Source: CAZVEV01 sp964625865 (GTDB lineage Bacteria > Planctomycetota > Phycisphaerae > SM23-33). From it: DNA of 16,637 nt. The stretch is taken from NCBI GenBank assembly GCA_964625865.1, contig CAZVEV010000116.1, forward strand, positions 1 to 16,637, given 5' to 3'. Below the pieces are notes generated by a model. That model saw nothing but the letters and a program-made list of their open reading frames with translations. It was not told the DNA's origin and did not search any database. Positions 6,202 through 12,557 of the stretch are shown here, in pieces; positions within the stretch are counted from its first letter, which is position 1; every line of letters starts with the position of its first letter. The position numbers were made by a program, and so were the translations under genes.

Positions 6202-8433
6202 CTATTCGACGTACAGTTCAGCCATCGACCAGTGGTTGTTCGCCCGGCCGGTCTGTGCAAGCCTGAGGTATCTCGTGGTGAGGGCCTTCTTGAGGGTGAT
6301 CTTCGTCACACCCTTCGTGCCGTTGACGCGGATCAGCCCCTTGCTCCACTTCTTGCCGTCCGTCGACGTCTGCACTTCGACCGTGCGGGGATAGTCGTCA
6401 ACCTTCTCGCCGCAGTCGATGGTAATGATGCGGATCGTCTGGGCCGACCCCATGTCGATCGAGAACCAGTCGCCGCGATTCTGCCTTCTCCCGCTGGACC
6501 AGTACGTCGTCCGCTTGCCGTCCAGCACGGCTGCGGCGGCGTTTCCGTTGCGCGAGGCTTTGGCCTTCATGCTCTTGCGGAGGATGCCCAGCTTGATCTT
6601 CCGGACGGCCAGCTCGGCTTCATCCTTGACCGCCGCGTCGGCGCAGCACTTCTGGGCGATCGCCAGGGCGCCCTGTGTTCGCGGCAGGGCGGCGAGGATG
6701 GCGCGCTTCTCGTCGGCCCGCTTGGCCAGGCCGATCGCCTCGCCGAGGATCTTGGCCGTGTCGTCATCGCTGCGCTTCGACGGCAGGGACACCAGGCGAA
6801 TCACGCCGCGAAGGGCCAGCACCTGGTTGACCATGCTCGACTCACTTCGGGCCACGCCCATCAGCTTGTCGATCGGCCCCGCGTCGCCCCAGGCGGCCAG
6901 GGCGCGGATGGCATCCTTCTTTGCGTTGGCGTCAGCGAGTTTGCCTTCGACGGCCTGCCGGGCCTTGTCGCCGCCCAGGCGGGCCAGCACGTTCAGCAGG
7001 TTGCCCGTCGCATCGCCGGCCTTTGGCAGGGCCGCGATCACCGGTGCGCTGCGGGCGTTGACGTCCTTGACGCGACCGGCCGAGACGGCCAGCGCCTGCT
7101 CCAGCGTCGCACGCTCGGCGGCGCTGGTGTTGGCTACCAGCAGGGAGACGATCTTGGGCAGGTCTTTGGCTCCTGCCAGGGCGCCGATGGCCTCGTAGGA
7201 CGCCTGGCGGGCCTTGACGTCGGAATCGGCGGTGCCCTTGGAAAGCAGGCACGGCACGACGGAGGCGGCCTGCCGCATGGCGGCGACCCGGGCCAGTGCG
7301 ATCCGATCAGCGCTGGCGCCGCCGGCAAAGCAGGTGACGATCTTGGCATCCACGTCATCGCCGGTCAGTCGGGCCAGCGAGTCGATTGCGGCGCTTCCGG
7401 CCGTCCCGCCCGCGGCGGCGACCTTCGTCAACGGGGCCACGCACGCCGCATCGCCGATGACCGCCAGCGTGCGGATGGCGGCCATGCGGACGGCTTGGTT
7501 ACTGCTGGACAGCATGGCGGCAACGGCGGGGGCGGCGGCCTTGTCGGCGCGGGTGGCCAGGGCGGTCAGGAGTACGACCTTGCCCTCGTCGGAGACGCCC
7601 GCCAGTTGCTTGGCAACCGCCTGGGTGACCGCCGCGCCCGGGGCGGTGGTGATGATTCGGCTGGCCGCCCGCTGCAGGGCCACGTCCGTGCTCTTGAGCA
7701 TCGCCATGACCTTGGGCATCATCTTGACCGGGTCGGTGGCCACCAGGCCCTGGAAGGCCGCCACGCGCACCATCTTCGGATTGCCCTCGGCCGACAGCTT
7801 GGTGTAGATGGCGGCCGCGTCGGCCGTCTTGCCGTCCTTCATCAGCACGTCGGCACACATGAGGTAGGCGTCTGCCTTGGTTGCCTGCAGGGCCTTGGAG
7901 ACTTTCGCGGCGCCGATAGCGGCGGCCGCTTCCGTGCCGCCGATCCGTCCCAGGGCCGCCAGGGCCGCTCCGGCAAGGTCGGTGTCCGTGCTGCCAGTGA
8001 GTTTGGCCAGTGCGGACACGGCCTTGCGGTCACGCCGGTCGGCAATCGACGAGACGATGCCGACCTTCAGCTTGTCATCGACGGCGCCCAGGGCGTCGCG
8101 CAGGACGGCGTCGACCTTGGCCGAGGGCATGCGTTGGAGGGCGAACCGGGCCATGTGCGAGAGCTTCGCGTCGGTCAGCAGCTTGCCCAGCGCGTCGACC
8201 GACTGGTCCGTGCCGATCCGCCGGAGCATGCGGCAGACGAACTGCTTGCACTCGAAGGTCGCCTTGGGGTTGGTCAGGGCGGCAAGCAGCTTGGTCTCGA
8301 TGGCCTTGGCCTCGGCGGGCGTGGCGGTGCGGATGGCGGCCTCGATCGACGACAGGGCCTTGCGACTGGCGCCGAACTTGTACGTCAGGATGTCCGCGTA
8401 GTCGTCCGCAAGGGCCGGCACGACGACGGCCAG
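6202..8433 (-). CDS. HEAT-repeat protein with C-terminal discoidin (F5/8 type C) domain, 5' end lost in assembly gap
   Basis: 744 codons including the stop are readable; the N-terminus is in the N gap. The first visible residues, LAVVVPALADDYAD, look like the end of a signal peptide with an ALA|DD cleavage site, which suggests an independent exported protein. Residues about 15-610 are a long run of alpha-helical HEAT/Armadillo-like repeats rich in Ala, Leu and Val (for example AAIRTLAVIGD and AALAALGRIGG). The last roughly 125 residues form a beta-rich discoidin-like domain with the typical opening (AAAAVLDGKRTTYWSSG, then WFSIDMG, ITIDCGE, VEVQTSTDGKKW, TRYLRL and a C-terminal ELYVE). Such domains bind carbohydrates, so this is probably a scaffold or surface-binding protein of the sugar-handling locus. 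No catalytic motif or CxxCH is seen. It may be joined to the ThuA protein across the gap, but I favour two genes. Confidence 0.8.
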   Translation of the reverse strand: MAVVVPALADDYADILTYKFGASRKALSSIEAAIRTATPAEAKAIETKLLAALTNPKATFECKQFVCRMLRRIGTDQSVDALGKLLTDAKLSHMARFALQRMPSAKVDAVLRDALGAVDDKLKVGIVSSIADRRDRKAVSALAKLTGSTDTDLAGAALAALGRIGGTEAAAAIGAAKVSKALQATKADAYLMCADVLMKDGKTADAAAIYTKLSAEGNPKMVRVAAFQGLVATDPVKMMPKVMAMLKSTDVALQRAASRIITTAPGAAVTQAVAKQLAGVSDEGKVVLLTALATRADKAAAPAVAAMLSSSNQAVRMAAIRTLAVIGDAACVAPLTKVAAAGGTAGSAAIDSLARLTGDDVDAKIVTCFAGGASADRIALARVAAMRQAASVVPCLLSKGTADSDVKARQASYEAIGALAGAKDLPKIVSLLVANTSAAERATLEQALAVSAGRVKDVNARSAPVIAALPKAGDATGNLLNVLARLGGDKARQAVEGKLADANAKKDAIRALAAWGDAGPIDKLMGVARSESSMVNQVLALRGVIRLVSLPSKRSDDDTAKILGEAIGLAKRADEKRAILAALPRTQGALAIAQKCCADAAVKDEAELAVRKIKLGILRKSMKAKASRNGNAAAAVLDGKRTTYWSSGRRQNRGDWFSIDMGSAQTIRIITIDCGEKVDDYPRTVEVQTSTDGKKWSKGLIRVNGTKGVTKITLKKALTTRYLRLAQTGRANNHWSMAELYVE

Positions 8434-8533
8434 NNNNNNNNNNNNNNNNNNNNNNNNNNNNNNNNNNNNNNNNNNNNNNNNNNNNNNNNNNNNNNNNNNN
8501 NNNNNNNNNNNNNNNNNNNNNNNNNNNNNNNNN
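8434..8533. other. Assembly gap (100 Ns)
   Basis: Exactly 100 unresolved bases, the usual placeholder for a scaffold join of unknown length. Any open reading frame drawn through it is not evidence of a continuous protein. Confidence 0.99.
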
Positions 8534-9420
8534 GCGCTCGGCGTGGCGTCGGCGGGCAGGTCGCCCATGACGTATTGCAGCCCGTCGAGGAAGTGCTGCA
8601 CCACCGGCTTGTCCCAGAACACCGAGTTATTGTGGCCCAGGCCGCTGTAGAAGATCCGTCCCTTGCCTTCGGCACGAACCCAGGAGACGGCGTAGTCCTT
8701 GTCAGTGTTGTGGCGTCGGCCCTTTTTCGAGCCGGTGGCCTTGTCGGTCATGTCCAGGCTGACCAGGACGCGAACGTTCTCGCGGGAGTAGTACTTGCCC
8801 ACCATCTGGTAGATCTCGTCCTTGATCTTGAACCCCTTGCCGCCGAAGCTCCGGGTCAGCGGATGCGTCGGATCGTCGATCTTCATCGCCCAGGTCCCGC
8901 CGGCGCCCCAAGGGTGCCCGCCGAACTGCCCGCCGATCATCTTGGCCGCCTCGGGCCAGTCGTAAGAGTTGTCCGACGCGCCATGGATGCCCATCAGCCC
9001 TTTGCCGTCAACCCGGATGAAATCCATGATCGCTTTGCGCTGGGCGGACGTGAACTTCAGCCGTGTTGTGTTGTTCAGCACGATAGCGTCGTACTTCCTG
9101 AGATTCTCAGCCGTGAACACCGCCATGTCCTGCGACACGTCAGCGGTGTAGGCGCCGGTCTTGGACCCCATGATTTTGAACATCTCGTTGCCCAGCGGGA
9201 TACAGCGATGGAAGAACCCGCTGCACTTCCAGAAGACCAGGACCCTGCGGGGCTTGGCGGGCTTGGCCGTCGGCTTGTCCGGGACCGCGTCGGTGACCTT
9301 CTTGACCTCGGCCTCCTTGGGCGGGGCAACCTTGCGCGGCTTGGCCAGCGCGCTGGGGGCCAGCAGGCCGACGAGGACCAGGGCAATCACAAACAGGCTG
9401 AAACGCTTCTTGTTGCTCAT
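8534..9420 (-). CDS. ThuA-domain protein, 3' end lost in assembly gap
   Basis: 295 codons are readable. The ATG at 9420-9418 is preceded by AAAGGA six bases upstream and begins a clear signal peptide (MSNKKRFSLF..., cleavage near SALA26). A Lys/Pro/Ala linker (27-58) leads to a ThuA (trehalose-utilisation, class I glutamine amidotransferase-like) fold: RRVLVFWKCSGFFHRC (58-73), YDAIVLNNTT (110-119), KGLMGIHGASDN (140-151), FGGHPWG (166-172), DEIYQM (201-206), and RIFYSGLGHNNSVF (255-268). The domain appears complete by about residue 285, just before the gap, so only a short tail may be missing. ThuA proteins often accompany Gfo/Idh/MocA oxidoreductases in sugar loci; a sugar-processing role is likely but the reaction is unproven. 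A longer start at 9471 would place a polar extension in front of the signal peptide and is not favoured. Confidence 0.88.
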
Positions 9421-9634
9421 CGTGCGTCCTTTCCAATTTCCCTTGCGGAGGACCGTCCCGTCCGGGCACAAGGCGACCCTTGCTGCCGTCGGGTAGGCAA
9501 TATCACTGAAACCCGCTCTTGAAGCAACGGTTCCATCTAATTTCCACCCGCGGTCCGCCCCGCCACCGGTACCACGTTCCAGACGTCCAGTTATTAGATT
9601 GCAGGGCGTTCAGAGACCATTGCGACGAAACGGA

Positions 9635-9786
9635 CAAACGCCCACGGGTCCCAACCCGTGGGGTATCGACGATGATGACGCCCCCTGTTCGGGCCATGGC
9701 GCACCAAGGTGCATTGCGTAGTCCGCCTTGCATGACCCGATGTCTTGTTCGCGGAGACCCCACGGGTTGGGACCCGTGGGCATTTG
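9635..9786. repeat. BIME/MITE-like element: two inverted 33-bp copies of a GC-rich palindrome
   Basis: Copy A (9635-9667) and copy B (9754-9786) are reverse complements over 33 bases with two mismatches. Each copy is itself a hairpin: CCCACGGGT, a four-base loop, ACCCGTGGG (9641-9662 and 9759-9780). The 86 bases between them hold further symmetry: TCGGGCCATG (9689-9698) against CATGACCCGA (9731-9740), and GCACCAAGGTGC at 9701-9712. The whole resembles a paired REP element or a small non-autonomous mobile element. No transposase is visible in the window. Confidence 0.8.
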
Positions 9787-9826
9787 CCCGGGCGCCGCGC
9801 GCAGGAACCGACAGAGCGGTCTATCC

Positions 9827-9846
9827 GCGTGCAACGAGTTGCACGC
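9827..9846 (-). terminator. Hairpin directly after the DUF6807 gene stop
   Basis: GCGTGCAAC and GTTGCACGC form a perfect 9-bp inverted repeat separated by two bases, beginning one base past the TAG stop (9850-9848). It may mark or protect the mRNA 3' end. No T-tract follows, so it is not a standard intrinsic terminator. Confidence 0.4.
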
Positions 9847-9847
9847 C

Positions 9848-11050
9848 CTACTGCGTCGGTCCCTTTACCGGGTAGATCGTGATCGTATACGCCATCTCGA
9901 TGCTCTTGCCCGCCTTGATCGTATGGGGCTTGGCGAACAGGACCGCGGGGCTGAAGTAGGGCATGCCCTTGGCGAGATACCACGGGGGCACACCCAACGT
10001 GCTCGCCCCGGCCTCGATGAAGATCCCCCCGCCGCCGGTGCGGCTGCCGAAGCCCATCCACCTGGCCTGCTTGCCGTGGATCTGCATGTCCTTGCGCCCC
10101 TCGCTGTCGGTGACGGCCCACGTCTTCAGCGCCGGCGCCAGCCGCAGCGACAGGCCTGCGTACCCCCCCCACCCCTTGCCGCCGGTCTCGCCCTTGATCG
10201 GCGTGCGGTCCAGGTGCACGTCGACGTCGCCTGCGGCAGAGGCGCTGGTCCACTTGATCGTGTAGACGCCGTTCTTGTCCGGCAGGGAGATCACCATCGT
10301 GCGCTTCTCGGTCAGCAAGGCGGGATTGCCCGGCGGGTGATAGCTCAGCGTCATATCGATCGTCGCCGCCTTGCCCTGCCGGGCCAGGATCTTGATCGTC
10401 GTGATCTCCGTGCGCCCCTGCGAGAGGCCCGTCTTGCGGTTCTCCTCCCAGTAGTTCAGCCCGTTGATGTGCTTCCAGGAGAACCACAGCGCGCGGTGCC
10501 ACGGGTGGTCCTTAGGCCGCATCGCCGTCAGCAGCATCCCATCGCTGGTGCACAGCGGGTGGATGTACGGCTTGCCCTCTTTCTTGTCGAAGTTGAGCTT
10601 CCAGATGACGGTCTTGCCCTTCTTCAACGCCAGCGACGTGTCGGTGGCCGCGTAAGTGTACTCGTCCGCAGACGGGAGGGTGACCGTCGTCTCGGCCCCG
10701 CGCAGATCGGGGGCGGTCGCCACCAGCGCCTTGACGCCCTCGGCCTTCAGCTGCTTGAGCACGGCAGCAATGTCGGCCTGGCGGGTTGTCTTATCGGCGC
10801 AGACGATGAAGGTGTACGGCGGCTTGCGCGTCTTCGCCTTCAAGACGACCTCCGTCAACTCCGTCAGGGTGACCTTCCGCCCGGCGACGACCAGCGTCCC
10901 GTCGGCGCGGATGTTGACCACCATCGTCGGACCGGGCGTGATACCCGTGATTCCCGCTGTCGCCAGTTGAGGTTCATCGGCGCGCAGCGGGGTCAGGGGG
11001 ACCGTTGCGATCGCAAGGAGGAGACCGATGCATGTTGCGTAACGGATCAT
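9848..11050 (-). CDS. Exported fusion of ExbD/TolR-like domain and DUF6807 (PmoA-like) domain
   Basis: 400 residues. The ATG at 11050 follows AAAGGA by seven bases. A signal peptide covers about 1-24 (cleavage near LRA24). Residues about 42-114 have the pattern of the ExbD/TolR periplasmic domain: VVNIRADGTLVVAGRKV, then a helix with ELTEVVLKA, a strand FIVCADKTTR, a helix IAAVLKQLKAEGV and a final strand ALVATAP. The usual ExbD N-terminal membrane helix is replaced by the signal peptide. Residues about 125-400 match DUF6807, formerly labelled 'methane oxygenase PmoA', with IHPLCTSDG (163-171), RPKDHPWHRALWF (178-190) and GGGGIFIEAG (339-348). DUF6807 is common in planctomycete and Bacteroidota sugar loci; its reaction is not established to my knowledge, and the PmoA name does not imply methane oxidation. 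It lies 187 bases downstream of a Gfo/Idh/MocA gene on the same strand. Confidence 0.82.
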   Translation of the reverse strand: MIRYATCIGLLLAIATVPLTPLRADEPQLATAGITGITPGPTMVVNIRADGTLVVAGRKVTLTELTEVVLKAKTRKPPYTFIVCADKTTRQADIAAVLKQLKAEGVKALVATAPDLRGAETTVTLPSADEYTYAATDTSLALKKGKTVIWKLNFDKKEGKPYIHPLCTSDGMLLTAMRPKDHPWHRALWFSWKHINGLNYWEENRKTGLSQGRTEITTIKILARQGKAATIDMTLSYHPPGNPALLTEKRTMVISLPDKNGVYTIKWTSASAAGDVDVHLDRTPIKGETGGKGWGGYAGLSLRLAPALKTWAVTDSEGRKDMQIHGKQARWMGFGSRTGGGGIFIEAGASTLGVPPWYLAKGMPYFSPAVLFAKPHTIKAGKSIEMAYTITIYPVKGPTQ

Positions 11051-11237
11051 AGCGTTGTCCTTTCGTTCCGCTCGTTCCGCGCTGCGAGGCGCTGTCCTTG
11101 GACGTACGCCGCGCGGGGCGTTGCCCCGCCGCTAAACAGTCGCGGCGAGGCGGTGTCCGCATTCGCTCGCTCCGCGCGGAGCAGCTTGCTTCTTGGCGTC
11201 TTCGCGCTCGAGGTTCTCCGATCGATGCACGGGCGCC
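11051..11237. other. Intergenic region with GC-rich hairpin
   Basis: 187 bases between the second Gfo/Idh/MocA gene and the ExbD-DUF6807 gene. The clear structure is GCGGGGC, loop GTT, GCCCCGC at 11113-11129, a perfect 7-bp stem. It could be a dispersed planctomycete repeat or attenuate transcription; no T-run follows on the minus strand. Confidence 0.45.
11113..11129. repeat. Perfect 7-bp GC hairpin
   Basis: The arms GCGGGGC and GCCCCGC flank a three-base loop. It lies about 110 bases downstream of the oxidoreductase stop on the minus strand, so a terminator or REP-like role is possible. Confidence 0.5.
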
Positions 11238-12554
11238 CTAGAACCGCCACGGCGCCCGCATCGGGCGGGCGAGCATGCGATTGGCATCATCGTCACCGAT
11301 GAACCGCTCGCGCTGAGGGTCCCACTTCAGCTTGCGTCCGATCCGCATGGCGATGTCGCCCAGCAGGCAGGCGCTGCACGAGCGGTGCCCGTTCTCGTGG
11401 GGCGCCACCGTTTCCCGGCGCGAGCGGATGCACTGGATCCAGTTGCCCTTGTGGCTCGTGCTCTTGTACAGGCGAATCTCGTCGGGGCCTATCGTCTCGC
11501 GAAGCAGCGACGCCGGGCTCGCGGAGATGTGCCCGCGGCGGACATAGACCCAGCCGTCTTCGCCCTGGAAGAAGACGCCCTGCTTGTTCTTGCTCGTGTC
11601 GGCGCAGTTCAGCGGCACGCCGTTGGGGTAGACGTAGTCGATGGAGAACTTCCCGTGAACGTCCCACAGGCCGTCGGTGGGGAACTGGGCCGTGCCCTCG
11701 ATCTGGACCGGGCCGCTGTGCTCCATGCCCATGCCCCAGTGGGCGATGTCCATGTGATGACTGCCCCATCCCGTGATCATTCCCGCGCCGTAGTCGGATA
11801 TGCGAAGCCAGCCGGGCCTGCCGTAGCCGCGAACCGGGTGGACGCGCTTGACGGTATAGGGCATCCACGGGGCCGGGCCCAGCCACATGTCGTAGTTCAA
11901 CTGCGGGGGCACGGGCATGACCGGCTCGTTGCCGCACCCCGGATCGGTCCCGAAGCCCACTTTGACGGACTTCAGCTTGCCGATCCGCCCGTTGCGGACC
12001 AGTTCGCAGGCGAAGCGGAAGCGGCTGTCGCTGCGCTGCTGGCTGCCCACCTGCAGTATCGTGCCATACCGCTCGATCGTATCGCTGAGTATGCGGCCGC
12101 CCTTGACGGTCAGGCTGAACGGCTTCTGGACGAAGATATCCTTGCCCGCCCGCGCCGCGTGGAGGCAGGGCACCATGTGCCAGTGGTCCGGCGTGACAAT
12201 CTGCACCGCGTCGATGTCGTCGCGCGCGATCACGTCGCGGAAGTCGCCGTGGGTCGCGCAGCCCTTGGCCTTCGAGCGGCCCTCGACGTACTTGCGGGCG
12301 TCGGCCATCCGGTTGGCGTCGACGTCGCAGACCGCGACGATCTGCACGCCCCTGACGGACATCACGTCCCCCAGATCGCCCCGCCCCATCCGCCCCACGC
12401 CGATGCAGCCGATGGTAATCCGCTCACTCGGCGCCTCGGCGCCAAAGACCGACGAGGGCACGACGGCAGGTGCGGCGACGACTCCTATAGCCGCCGCCGA
12501 AACCCCACGGAGCACGTCACGACGGTTCAAACCGTTCGTCTTCGTATCAGGCAT
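11238..12554 (-). CDS. Tat-exported Gfo/Idh/MocA-family oxidoreductase (second copy)
   Basis: 438 residues. A twin-arginine signal (NRRDVLRG, R11-R12, hydrophobic to about 38, cleavage near VFGAEA) precedes the Rossmann fold IGCIGVGRMGRGD with glycines G52, G54 and G57. The EKP signature reads VQKP (Q143-K144-P145), so the catalytic Lys is kept and Glu is replaced by Gln. The GWGSHHMDIAHW segment (262-273) carries the histidine/aspartate motif expected at the active site. The C-terminal stretch (ENGHRSCSACLLGDIAMRIG, then a tail ending MRAPWRF) is typical of the large planctomycete subfamily. The start at 12554 is supported by GAAGGAG nine bases upstream, inside the last codons of the preceding gene; only three bases separate that gene's TGA from this ATG, so the two are one operon. 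Likely periplasmic sugar or glycoside oxidation or epimerisation; substrate unknown. It differs strongly from the oxidoreductase at 4578-6020, so it is not a recent duplicate. Confidence 0.93.
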   Translation of the reverse strand: MPDTKTNGLNRRDVLRGVSAAAIGVVAAPAVVPSSVFGAEAPSERITIGCIGVGRMGRGDLGDVMSVRGVQIVAVCDVDANRMADARKYVEGRSKAKGCATHGDFRDVIARDDIDAVQIVTPDHWHMVPCLHAARAGKDIFVQKPFSLTVKGGRILSDTIERYGTILQVGSQQRSDSRFRFACELVRNGRIGKLKSVKVGFGTDPGCGNEPVMPVPPQLNYDMWLGPAPWMPYTVKRVHPVRGYGRPGWLRISDYGAGMITGWGSHHMDIAHWGMGMEHSGPVQIEGTAQFPTDGLWDVHGKFSIDYVYPNGVPLNCADTSKNKQGVFFQGEDGWVYVRRGHISASPASLLRETIGPDEIRLYKSTSHKGNWIQCIRSRRETVAPHENGHRSCSACLLGDIAMRIGRKLKWDPQRERFIGDDDANRMLARPMRAPWRF

Positions 12555-12557
12555 AAG

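Larger units (their letters stand above)
9421..9847. other. 427-bp non-coding region with inverted repeats
   Basis: No coding frame here has a family match, ribosome-binding site and composition that would support a gene. The region contains the 152-bp inverted-repeat element (9635-9786), the hairpin at 9827-9846 and the leader of the ThuA gene. A weak minus-strand promoter-like pair (TTGCTT, 17 bases, GATATT) lies around 9500-9530 but fits only in part. The size suggests ThuA-HEAT is transcribed separately from the DUF6807 gene. Confidence 0.5.

Noticed and set aside
6202..9471. A single ThuA-HEAT-discoidin protein of 1089 residues
   Set aside because: It depends on translating 100 Ns. A signal-peptide-like end just after the gap argues for two genes, though a true fusion cannot be excluded without gap closure.
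6064..9522. Very long plus-strand open frame (1152 codons) antisense to the HEAT and ThuA genes
   Set aside because: It runs through the N gap, is rich in Gly, Arg, Asp and His as expected for a GC-rich antisense shadow, and has no recognisable domain. The minus-strand frame has clear families and signal peptides.
9728..11302. Plus-strand frame of about 520 codons opposite the ExbD-DUF6807 gene
   Set aside because: It starts inside the repeat element, has no ribosome-binding site that I can see and no domain.
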